64,000 nt of DNA. Source: Odobenus rosmarus divergens. Taxonomy: Eukaryota; Chordata; Mammalia; Carnivora; Odobenidae. The stretch is from assembly GCF_000321225.1 (NCBI RefSeq), contig NW_004450322.1:86738-150737 (forward strand), in the 5' to 3' direction. Within the stretch, counting starts at the first letter, position 1, and the number at the start of each line of letters is the position of its first letter. The position numbers and the translations under genes were made by a program. The notes under the pieces are model-generated. The model had not been told where the DNA came from, ran no database searches, and saw only the letters and a program-made list of their open reading frames with translations. Below are positions 1 to 24,609 of the stretch, piece by piece.

Positions 1-1
1 T

Positions 2-15191
<15,190 letters not shown>

Positions 15192-15405
15192 GCAGCTGCA
15201 AGAGCTGCTGCTACATATGTTGGGTCCAGCAGGGGAGGGTGAAGTGTGGGTGGTCTGAGTGGGGCCCTGCACCTGTCTACCAGCCCACTCCCCATCCAGA
15301 GAGGCCCTGACCAAGTCAGACTTTGAGTTGGTGACTTTTGTTGGAAAACTGGGCTGGGATCATGCTCTTTTTTTTGTAATAAAAGCTGAAAAGTCCATAG
15401 CTTGC
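15192..15405 (+). terminator. RBM10: RBM10 3' UTR and poly(A) signal
   Basis: A short 3' UTR of about 210 bases follows the TGA. The canonical AATAAA lies at 15378-15383, preceded by a T-run. Cleavage is expected at about 15400. The sequence then becomes ordinary intergenic DNA. Confidence 0.85.
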
Positions 15406-16540
15406 ATGTCTCTTTCTCCTGCACCAGTGTGGTTTGTGGCCCACACGCAGGGACATAAACACAGGTGGACGAGGGGCCTCATCAGGCCAAGGTAGGTGGC
15501 AGTGGTAGCATTCACGGCATCTGGTGCATGGGGGCTACCGGCTTGGGATGAAGGTGGGGGTTATAACAGGAAGTTCTGGCCTGTGCCCCGACCCACAAGA
15601 TCCTGGTCACGGCCCCCTGGCCATTGTCAAGTCCAGCAGGTCTCCATATACCAGGAAATCCCACACCAGTAGGGCACCATCGGGCTTGGAGTCCCCTTGA
15701 GTCAGAGCCAGCACTGGGAACCTCCCACCCCTGGCCTTGCCACCCAGCAGCTGCACCCACTGTACAATCGCAGGGCTAAACCTAAACCACACTTGGCCCT
15801 CCCTGGGGCTGGGGACTGCCCAAGGGCATCTCCCAATTGGACAACAGTGGGCACTCTGGCCCCAGTCACCCCTCTGCCCTCAATGGGCAGATGACCTCAG
15901 AGGGGTGGAGCTAGAGAAGCTCAGCCTGCCAATCCCAGGTCAGAGATGCCCCATCAGGACCAGTTGGGCCCACACTTATTCCCATCCTCTCCGCGACTGT
16001 TAGCACAGGACCCACCCTTCTGGTCACTGCCGACCAGTCTGCACCCTGTGATTCCCAAGTATGTGTGTGCTCTCAGCACAGGTTTGGGTGCAGTGGAACA
16101 TGAAGCTGAGGCTGCCCTCTCCCGGCTGGCCCTGAAGGTTTGGGCGGGAAATGGGGCCAGGAACCGCCCCGCCCCCAAACAGAGGCTTGTGAGGTGAGAA
16201 GGTGAAAGGGGAGGTGCTAAGGGAAGAGCAGTGGGCACAAAGCCCCTCCCCCACTTATTGGCCTGCCTTGTGACATCTCCCTGCACCAGCTGTAGGAGGC
16301 AAGGTGAGAAAGAAGGGGCCCCCAGAGGTGATACGGTGGTGATTCGGGGTGAGGGTGTTGCCCAGGGACAGAGGAGGGTGGTGTGGGAGAGGGGAGAGGG
16401 ACAGGAAATAGGCATAGAAGGAGGCCACCTGTAAGAACCTGTCTCAGGATGGGTGGGTTTTAGCCTGGAGGCGCCTATATGTTCCCTTCCCGCTTCCCAC
16501 CCCCCAGGGCTCTCAGGATCCCACAGCAAGGAACCCTTAT
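15406..16540. other. RBM10-UBA1 intergenic, no gene assigned
   Basis: GC-moderate DNA with no recognised repeat. On the minus strand, 15607-15760 is open and protein-like (see findings) and ends in TGA, but it has no convincing partner exons. Nothing else is supported. Confidence 0.4.
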
Positions 16541-16544
16541 ACAT

Positions 16545-17225
16545 GGTTGGAAGTAGTAAATGGTGCAGCCACTGTGGAAAACTGGTTGTTTCATATAAAA
16601 GTAAACATATACTTACCCCATGACCCAGCAATTTCATTCTTAGATATTTACCCCCAAATAAATGCAAACATGCCAACAAAAAGACCTGTTGTATGTACAT
16701 GGAAAGCAGCAGCTATGTTCACAGTAGCCAAAAACTAGGAACCCAAACATCCAACAAGACGAGAATGGATAAATTACGGTCTATTCATACAATGGACTAC
16801 AACTCAGCAATAAAGAAGAACAAAATACTGATATAAACATCAACATGAATGAATCTCACAAACATGAGTGAAAAAAGGCACAAAAGAGTACACACTATAT
16901 AATTCCATTTATGTGAAGTTCTCAATCAAAACATGTTGGTGGGGCACCTGGCTGGCATGCAGCTCAGTAGAGCATGCGACTCTTGATCTCAAAGTTGTGT
17001 AAGTTTGAGCCCCGAGTTGGCTGTAGAGATTAAAGTCTTTAAAAAAAAAACAACACACAACATTTTGGTGATAGAGCAGAGTGGAGATGGGGAGGGTGTC
17101 TTTGACTGGAAAGGGTTGCAAGGTAGCTTTCTGGAACAATGAATAAGTTCTAGATCTTGACTGGGGGTACTGGCCACATGGGTGTATATGTAGGTAAAAA
17201 TTCAAGCTGTACAATTAAAATCGGA
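16545..17225 (+). mobile_element. LINE-1 3' end fragment (L1M-type), split by a SINE
   Basis: The stretch from GCAGCCACTGTGGAAAAC through CCCAGCAATTTCATTC to TAATTCCATTTATGTGAA is the typical end of L1 ORF2 and the 3' UTR. It resumes after the SINE as CTAGATCTTGACTGGGG...TGTACAATTAAAAT. The reading frame is broken, so it is a dead copy. Confidence 0.88.
16935..17050 (+). mobile_element. Old SINEC inserted in the L1
   Basis: A diverged sense-orientation copy starting GGGGCACCTGGCTGGC and ending in an A-run. The imperfect duplicates AACATGTTGGTG and AACATTTTGGTG flank it. It interrupts the L1 fragment and is therefore younger. Confidence 0.85.
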
Positions 17226-17329
17226 AGTTGTGCCAGGTACTAGAAAAGAATAAAAGATGTCTATTTTATGAAGCTAGTGTAATCTCTATCCCTGAAACAG
17301 GGAAGATAATACAAGAAAATCTTGCCCCA

Positions 17330-17985
17330 CACCTGGTTCCTAATGGAGTATTTCCCATGTTGGTTGATGACAACTCCATCCTCCCAGCTGCTCAGGCTAA
17401 TAACCTGGGGGGTCAGCCAGGACTCCTCTCTACTTTTCATGTCCTCTATCTGATCTCTTGGCAAATCCTGGCGTCTTTTCCTTCAAAATCAGTCCAAAAT
17501 CAAATCTCTCCTCACCCCTTCCACTTTTAGCATCTTAGTCTGATCCTCTCTCATCGCTTCTGGACTCTTGCAGTGGCCTTTCCGCTGGTGTCTCTGCTCC
17601 CATCTTTCCCCTTACAGTTTGTTCTCTCTCCACCCAGAGCAGCCAGCTGGTTTACACTGAAACATAATTTATATAATGTGACTCCTCCGCTTAAAATCCT
17701 CTCACGGCTCCCCACAGATCTTAGAATAAAACCCAAATATCTCAGCCTGGCTTATAATACCCTCCTTGACCCGGCCTCAGAGCTCATCACCAGTGTTCTC
17801 CCTTCCGCACTCCTCTCTGACTACACAGATCTCTGCACTCTTCCTCAGACAGGAACTTGCAACCTCAAGGCTTTGCACCCGATGATCCCTCTGTCCGGAA
17901 TGCTTTTCCCCATGTGACACATGGCCTGCTTCCTCACTTTCCACATGCCACTTCCTCAGAGAGGCGGTCCCTGACTACAGGGAGT
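17330..17985 (+). mobile_element. L2 LINE fragment, sense
   Basis: Recognised by CTCCTCCGCTTAAAATCCTC, CGGCTCCCCACAGATC, CAAGGCTTTGCACCCGATG and CACTTCCTCAGAGAGGC, the usual L2 3' coding and UTR phrases. A second piece of the same element follows at 18200. Confidence 0.82.
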
Positions 17986-18199
17986 ATCTGGGGAGGTCTC
18001 TCTGAGGTGAGGCAACAGATAAATAAAGAAAAGATCTGATGGAAGAGTGTTCTTGACTATTGCAAGGGCAGTCTCCTTCATAGGTTCTTTGCTGTGTTGC
18101 CAGGGCTCTGCACTTAGTGGGCACTCAAGAAATCCTTTTCAAATGAATAAATTTGGAGGTTGTTGACAGGATACAGGATATAGAATTTGGGATAAGGTG

Positions 18200-18690
18200 A
18201 TAAAGATATTTTCTGTTAAACACCTTTGCTCAAACATCACCTCAGCAAGGCCGCCTTTGATCACACGAAAAATGCAACCTGACCCCAGAGATTTCCCCTT
18301 ATCTTGTTCTATTTCTCTCCATAGCACTTGGCAGTTGTCACATACATCTATACAACACACATTTACATATATCTTTATATATTATGAATATATGAATATA
18401 GAATGAATACAGAATACACACAATGTATTTAAGACATTGTATACGATGTAAATTATTTACATATTGACACTAGTTATCATGTTATGTCAACTATGTATTT
18501 ATATGTATATTTTATTACATATAACTTACACAGTCTTCTATCATAATAAATATTTATATGAGAAACTATAATTTCTACTCATTTGCTGTATTTATGGTCT
18601 GTCTCTCTCGCTAGAACGTCTGCTCCGTGAGGGCAAGGAAAGAATCCCTAGCGCCCGGCCCACAGCTTGAACTCCATAAATGTCAAATGA
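18200..18690 (+). mobile_element. L2 3' end split by an AT-rich satellite
   Basis: Phrases such as CACCTCAGCAAGGCCGCC, CTCCATAGCACTTGGCAG and CTGCTCCGTGAGGGCAAGG match the L2 3' end. Between them, about 18355-18560 is an AT-rich degenerate run (TATAT, ATATGAAT and similar units). A possible MIR tail follows at 18700. Confidence 0.8.
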
Positions 18691-18879
18691 ATGAATTCCT
18701 TTGACTGTCTGAGCCTCAGCCTTCCCATCTGTAGGATGGGGGTGCCTTTACATCTGGTGGTACCCCACGTTCCACTCCCTTTTCCCATTCCCTCCCCGCC
18801 CCGCTCCAGAGCACAGCTCCCGGAATTCCACAGCCCAGGTTTACATTTTCCCATGCTCTGGGCGCTGTAGCCCACCACG

Positions 18880-18960
18880 TGCACCGGGCACTGGCCAGAC
18901 AGGACTACCACCCCCAGCATGCCTCGCGCGCTCGGGAAGTACCACAACCCGCAGGGTTGT
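18880..18960 (+). promoter_or_regulatory. UBA1: Upstream UBA1 promoter with ZNF143-type element
   Basis: At 18904-18926 the sequence GACTACCACCCCCAGCATGC, continuing CTCGCGC, closely matches the long ZNF143/STAF binding element (ACTACAATTCCCAGCATGC type). It lies at the edge of a CpG-rich block and about 60 bases before an ATG exon. No TATA box is seen. In human, UBA1 has transcripts with alternative 5' exons; matching this promoter to one of them is inference. Confidence 0.6.
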
Positions 18961-19180
18961 CTGGGTCTGACATGGGCGCCGACGGCGCGGGAGCCGGGGC
19001 GGCCTTCCCTCTAACTAAGCATCTGTGGTACATCCCAAACCGGGGGCCCTTCAAGGCCCCGCGCTTCCGAGCTCCGCGCAAACTCTGGCTCTTGTACGAC
19101 GGAGCTGGTTTGCTCTTCCGTTGCCCCGTGGCTTCGGCTCATCTCCAGCAGGAAGGCGAGGCTTCCGCCCGGCGCAGGGG
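18960..19180 (+). other. UBA1: Candidate alternative first exon of UBA1 with an open frame
   Basis: ATG at 18972 opens a frame of 70 residues (MGADGAGAGAAF..., with WYIPNRGPFKAP and KLWLLYDGAG), read to a TGA at 19182 if unspliced. A strong donor, GTGAGC, begins at 19181, so the exon would end at 19180 in phase 2. Joined directly to the UBA1 exon at 27075, the frame is not that of UBA1. It would run on to a TAG at 27357. I do not recognise the peptide. It may be an upstream ORF or chance open GC-rich sequence. Confidence 0.5.
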
Positions 19181-19195
19181 GTGAGCTGGAGCACG

Positions 19196-19565
19196 GTGCC
19201 CCCAAACCCTAGGCAGCATCTGGGGGAGGGGGCTCAATTTGGGGGACCCCCTAATGGGCGCATTTGGAGCTCCGGGCCCGGGGTGGCGTTTCGGGGTGGC
19301 TGTTTTTGAGGAGTCCCTTAGGAAGTGGCATCTGGGGACACCGGGATGGGATTTTGAGTCTGTTTTAGGGAGTATCACTGGGAGGCAGGGTTTAGGGGGA
19401 TGTTTGAGGAGACCCTTAAGGTCCGTGTATGAGTTCTCTGTCCATGAGGCAGGATTTGGGGGTACTCCCCAAAGGGAGAGGCGAAGTTTGAGGTTCCTGA
19501 AGTCAAGGCGGCATTTTGGGACAGCTTGTTTCACGAGAGGTCCTGTGACAGTGGGAACGTTCGGG
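19196..19565 (+). repeat. Degenerate tandem repeat just after the upstream exon
   Basis: Units resembling GGATTTNGGGG and TGTTTGAGGAGNCCC recur at about 19261, 19287, 19328, 19350, 19388, 19401, 19453, 19485 and 19512, at roughly 25-35-base spacing. The strand is G-rich. There is no coding sense and no match to an interspersed family that I know. Confidence 0.55.
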
Positions 19566-20154
19566 ACCGACGTGGCATTGTGGATGTATCTATGGCCTTT
19601 GTGACCTCTGGTTCTATGATGAGGTCCCCCCGCGCTTGGGTACGCGGGGCGAGGCGACTGGACAGGTCGGAGCCAACACAGTTCTAGGAAGAGGGACCCC
19701 CAGGCCAGGCTGTGGAAGGGACGCTGGAACCCAGTGTGCTAGGCTCTTCCCGAGGGGACAGCGTGCTACCGGGCCTTCGTTGACCGCGGCTTTTTCATTA
19801 TTCATGAGGAGGTGGAGCCGTTGAGGAAGCCCATTTTTGCCTCTTTCGCACCTGGTCCGCAGGAAGTATCGGCTTGTGAATTATTCACGAGGGGGCGGAT
19901 CAGCGTGCTGGAGGGGTGTGCTGAAGGGGAGTCCTGCAGTCCGCCGGGCAAACTACAACTCACTGATTAATCGGAAAGGTGAATAGCGCCCCGAGTTTTC
20001 TGTGGCTTTTCTAGGGGCGTAATTGTGCATAATTCATGAGGGGCGTAGCTTTTACGGTTTCATCTGCATGACCCGCTGTTAGCTTTCCCTTACAGGTTCC
20101 AGGATTTAAGCCTTAAATCTAGCGAAGGGAGGAGGCCTCCTACATTGTTCATTC

Positions 20155-20760
20155 CTTATGGCCCAGTAACTCCAGATTATCAACACAGGCTCTAGATTCA
20201 AATCCCATCGATCCTTGCCAGCTGTGTGATCTTTGGCAAATCTTTCCGTGAGCCTGAAAATGGGTATGGGCATAATGATAATCAGATGAGTTTACACTCA
20301 TTTCACACTTTATTAGCCCATTTAATCCCCACAACAATCCTAGGAGATAGGTTGTTATTATCCCATTTTATAGATGAGGAAACTGGGACACCGGGAAGCT
20401 AAGTAATTTGCCTAAAGTTAGTTACTCACAGTCGGTGAGTGGCTGAGCCAGGATTCAAACCCAGTCAATCTAGTTCCGGAGTCTGTAGTCTTAATCAAAT
20501 GCCATAATGTCTCCCCCCCCCCCCCCCCCCCCGCCCGCCACCACCACTTTAATGGCCTGTACTACTACTAGTTTTAGTCATATAGCACTTGTGCGTGGCA
20601 CTGTTCTAAGCCCTTTCTGCCCGTTTACTCATTTAAACTCCATCACAAGGTAGGTTACTATTGTTCTCATTTTATGGGTGGGGAAACAGTGGCCCGGAGA
20701 AGTGAAGTGTCTGGCCCCAGGTCACACAGCTAGTCATCGGTGGGTGGAAATGATTTTTGT
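20155..20760. mobile_element. Cluster of MIR SINEs
   Basis: A sense MIR core (CCAGCTGTGTGATCTTTGGC, about 20155-20290) is followed by two antisense MIRs with the phrases ATTTAATCCCCACAACAATCC and GATGAGGAAACTGGG (20300-20510), and CACAGCTAGTCATCGG (20575-20760). A C-run lies at 20511-20532. Another antisense MIR-like piece lies at 21290-21430. Confidence 0.8.
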
Positions 20761-22155
20761 GAGGGTTCAAGAACTCTCTAAGGAGGTCACCTTTGAGCTA
20801 AGACCTGAAGGCCAGGAAGGAACCGATTTCCTGCTCTGCATTCCTGAGATCAGGGGCACAATGCATGGAAAGGACACATCACCATAATATGCGATCTGTT
20901 AACACGATCTCTTGTTATTTGAGAGAAATGTATTGGGTGCTTATTGTGCGCCTGAGGCTTTGGTATACAGTTGTATCTCTGGTGACCTGGTCCTCTATCC
21001 TACCTATTCAGTGGACATTGGTGGCCTTAACATTCTGTTTTCCATTGTCCTTCTAGGCAGTTGGTTGTCTCAAGGCATTTTGTTTGTTTGTTTCTTTTTC
21101 TTTTTAGTCCTGAATAAGATTTCATTGCCTGGTCAAGACATTGTTTTTTAAATAATGCCCCAAGTTGGGGGTTTCTCTAGTGGCTGAGTATACCCTCACC
21201 CATAACTAATTTTATATTAATATAAATATATATTTACATAGTTCTTTTATGTTAATATATAATACTTAAATTTAACATCGCCCTGTGTCAGCACTGCTAG
21301 CTCACACCTTAATCCGTATTCTCTGCTTTTCATAATAGCACATTTTGCCTTTATGAGGTAAATGGGTTCTATTACTATCCCCATTTTACAGTTGTGGAAA
21401 CTGAAGCACCTGCCAAAGGCATATTAGTCTAGATTCGGTTGGACCAAGGCAGCCCTGATGTTAGTCAGGGGTGGGGAGAAGGCAGCTACACTTCCCCCTG
21501 GGTTTCCCCTGTGGCTCTGCAGCATCGTCTTTCATTATTCATGAACAGGAAGGCGTGGCTGTGTTGCCTTGGCTGGAGTACTATAATCCCTACTAGCTGG
21601 GCAGGGCTGTCTTGAGTGTTTCTGTCCATCCAGGGTCATACATAATTCATAAGTAACTAGGTGGGACCTTTCTTGACCTCTCCGAGTTTCCAGGTTGAGC
21701 TGCTGCAGCATCATCATTCATTATTTATGAGCCGGGGGAGTGTGTTTTCCCTGTGGTAGCCCTTTTTCCCTGCTTACAGGGTATTAGATGAAGCAGTAAG
21801 GCGGACCTGTACCTTTTGTTCCAGCCCACCGGGCCTCATGCATTATTCATGATAAGATGTGGCCTTGGTCTCCTTGGCTTCCGGGCTGCTATAAGATCAT
21901 TAATTATTCATGAGCAACGGGGCGTGGCTGCCATGTTTTAACATCGGCTTTTTGGTTGCCGGGAGTTAGTCCACCAACCACCCGGCCTCATGCATAATTC
22001 ATGATCAGGAAATGTGGCCTTGAGGTCGTTTCTTAGTTTCCTTGTCAGCCTGGCTGCAACAATGTATTCATTATTCACGTTCCATGGGTCGTGGCTTCTG
22101 TGGTTTTTTGTTTTTGTTTTTTTTTAACTTGTTTTCCTAGTTGTGGCCACCTTCG

Positions 22156-22170
22156 CCACCAGGTGGCGCT
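22156..22170 (+). promoter_or_regulatory. CTCF-type site upstream of the UBA1 main promoter
   Basis: CCACCAGGTGGCGCT fits the core CTCF consensus at nearly every position. It lies about 130 bases before the YY1-like element of the UBA1 promoter. Occupancy is not shown by sequence. Confidence 0.7.
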
Positions 22171-22259
22171 CTTCCTCTTCGAATGAGTTACAGCGGGCCG
22201 GGACCATTATACATGATTCATGAATAGGCGCGGCCTGCCTGCATCCGGGTTCCTGGGGG

Positions 22260-22513
22260 GTGGGGCTCAAGGTTTTGTTCCGGCCTCGGGCTCTGCGGCC
22301 GCCATCTTGTGTCGGCGGCGGAGGTGAAGGAGGTGGCTGGAACGAGCACTGCCACTACGGCTGGGGGAGGAGAAGGCGGCCCAGGCGGCGGCGATTCTAG
22401 GCGGCCCAGGCGGCGGGGAGGAGGAGGAGGAGGAGAAGGAGGAGGGTGGCGGCCGGGCTTGGCTTCGGCTCCTAGAGGAGTTGGCGGCGGCGCGACCCGG
22501 GGAACCGGCATTG
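22260..22513 (+). promoter_or_regulatory. UBA1: UBA1 main CpG promoter and non-coding exon 1
   Basis: A very GC-rich block with a YY1-type initiator, GCGGCCGCCATCTTG, at 22295-22309 and GGCGG-rich 5' UTR sequence. No ATG occurs in the likely exon. A plausible donor, GTAACA, begins at 22514 after CCGGCATTG; it is not strong, so the exon end is uncertain. It would splice to the coding exon at 27075, whose first base is the A of the start codon. Confidence 0.7.
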
Positions 22514-22729
22514 GTAACAAACGGCCTCTCTCAGCGCCTTGGCCGGGGCAGGGGTTTCGGGAAGCATTGGAGGAACCTGGGTCGGCGCTGGGCCAGGCTG
22601 ATGTCGGGATGGGCGGTGGTGACTCGGATGCTAGGGATCCGTGGGGAGGAGGGAGGGGAACAGATCTTGGGGCGGGGTCGACATTTCCCATCCTGGACCA
22701 GCCCTCGGGCTCCGAAGTCTGACCTTGGG

Positions 22730-24530
22730 GTCAGATCCCCCCGCCCCCCCCCAGGATCTGGCTTTAGAGACTCAGGCCCAGTATTCCTAGTCAGGGACCG
22801 GGACCCTGTCCTGAACCTTGTATCGCAAGTCAGAACGCCTCTCAGTCGCCAACCGAGACTTACGGGATTGACATTCCTGATCGAAGCCCCCCACCAATGT
22901 ATGCCATTAAAGCCCTACCCCCAGAGTCTTCTTTCAGAGCCTCCTAGTCCTTCAGTATTTGCTCTCACAGCTTCCAAGAGGGGCTAGACCCCCGGGAGGG
23001 CCTTCATTCCTCTAAGTCTTCTCTAGCAGCTTCCTTCAGATGGCTCTGCCTCCTCCCCCAACTCACACAGGCGTTATCTGCCCTTAGAGCCTCCAAGGAA
23101 ACTAGACCCTGTGAAAGACGATTTGGGCCTGTCCTCCATGTCAGAGACCGGTTCGCCACATCTGCAACCCCAACCTGGCCCTAGCATCTTCCATCAGAAA
23201 GCCCTCTGGGCCCAGCATTTCTAATCAGAGGTTCTCTTCAACATTTGCCCTTAAGAGACTCCTTTCATTTCTAGCATCCGCTTTTAGAGACTTCCTCTAC
23301 TTTAAGGGAATGCCCTTTTTTGTGGTCTCAGTATTCTCTTTGGAGACTGCCTCTTGTGGGCCTCAGCAGCTCCCTGATCACACACTCCTAACTCCCAGGA
23401 TGTTCCCTCAGAGCCTCCCGAAGGACCAAATACCAGGGCGGAACTGTTTGGATACATAATTCTCCATCACAGATTCCCCCGGCCAGCACCTGCCCTTGCA
23501 GACCCTGTTGCCTTCCAGCTCCCTCCATCAGACTCACCTCAAACCCCACCCTTCACTCAACATCTGCCTTCAAAAGCCATCCGGGGTTTCAGCTTCTCTC
23601 ACAGATCCCTTAACCTCACATCAGGCCTGAGAATCTGTCCTCAGAGTCTTGCAAGGTCCCCAGCATCAGTTAGAGGCCTTCAGGTTCGTAGGACCCCAAC
23701 ATCATTGTCAGATGTCCCTTCCCCCAACAGGCCTAGTTGTCTTCAGTCAGAGTAGAAAACCTCCTCTTCAGCATCTACTCTCAGAGCCTCCATGGGATTC
23801 CACATAATTGGTCAGAGAAACCCAATCCTACTTGGAGACCTAGCCAGTATCTGCTTACTGAACTTTTTAGGGCCAGAACTGTCTGGGCTCAGCCTCCCCT
23901 TTCCACTCTGTTAGAGCAGCTGCTGCACCTAGCATGTACGAATCAGAGATCGACACAAGGTCTTTGTGCTCCATTAGAAATCCCTCCCCAACCCTACCCT
24001 AGGACTCAGCATTCACCTTCATAGATAGCTTCCTGGGACTCTTGACATCGATGTCAGAGACACCTCTCTCCCCACAAGTCCCTGTTATTTTTGGTCAAAG
24101 CTTTTTCTGTGCCAACAGCATCCATCTGCAGAGACCCCTAGGGCCCCAGCATCCTCCTGATGGAGAGCACACCTCCCCCTAGACCCCAGCATCTTCCTGC
24201 AGCCTCCTTGGGCCCCAGAATCCCCCACCCATTCCCTGTGTAGCTTCCATGGGGCCCAGCTACTGTCCTCCTACCTCCTTGCAGCCTCAGGGGGCCTCTA
24301 GTGCAATTTCCTGGCCTTTCCCTAAAAGATCCTTTCCAAAGACCCAGATATGAGTCTTAACAATCTGGCCTGGCCCTCCCCTGCCTGCCTCCCATGACTT
24401 CTAACCCCCTTTTCCATCTCCCTCTGAGCCTCCATTGGCTCAAACAACTACCTCCTGACTCCTCTCTTATGTTCCCAGGGACTTCTCAGTTAATCCCTCC
24501 CAGGAGGCTTGACAGGCCCCAGCATCCTGT
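22730..24530 (+). repeat. UBA1: Degenerate ~30-base minisatellite in UBA1 intron 1
   Basis: Units resembling CCCCAGCATCTGCCCTCAGAG then CCTCCNNGG repeat through about 1.8 kb. Clear cores start near 22937, 22968, 23086, 23142, 23195, 23226, 23252, 23285 and 23340. Spacings are about 27-33 bases or about twice that. The + strand is C-rich. No open frame or known family fits. Confidence 0.7.
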
Positions 24531-24609
24531 GCCCTAGCTTCTCCATCTTGATAACCTGACCCTGTGCCTCCCCCCTCTCAAACCTGCTCCAGGATTCCTG
24601 CCTCAAACC

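Larger units (their letters stand above)
19796..22235 (+). repeat. UBA1: Dispersed composite motif array before the UBA1 promoter
   Basis: About eleven copies of a core, CATTATTCATGA (variants GAATTATTCACGA, GCATAATTCATGAG), most followed within 4-16 bases by a G-rich box such as GGCGTGGCT, GGGCGTAGC or GGGGGCGG. Approximate starts are 19796, 19878, 20027, 21533, 21637, 21711, 21837, 21896, 21988, 22063 and 22205. The last eight lie 60-140 bases apart. Between copies three and four, MIR elements fill 20155-21430. The core resembles POU/homeodomain sites and the box resembles Sp/KLF sites. Those binding assignments are inference. Confidence 0.75.

Noticed and set aside
16545..16930. Functional L1 reverse transcriptase fragment
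   Set aside because: Only the last part of ORF2 and the 3' UTR remain, with stops in frame.
18972..19180. N-terminal extension of UBA1 from the upstream exon
   Set aside because: The exon ends in phase 2 and joins the UBA1 exon out of frame, so it cannot extend UBA1 without another exon.
22309..22987. Gly/Arg-rich frames over UBA1 exon 1
   Set aside because: No ATG in a sensible place, the sequence is CpG-island GGC repeats, and the known UBA1 start lies at 27075.
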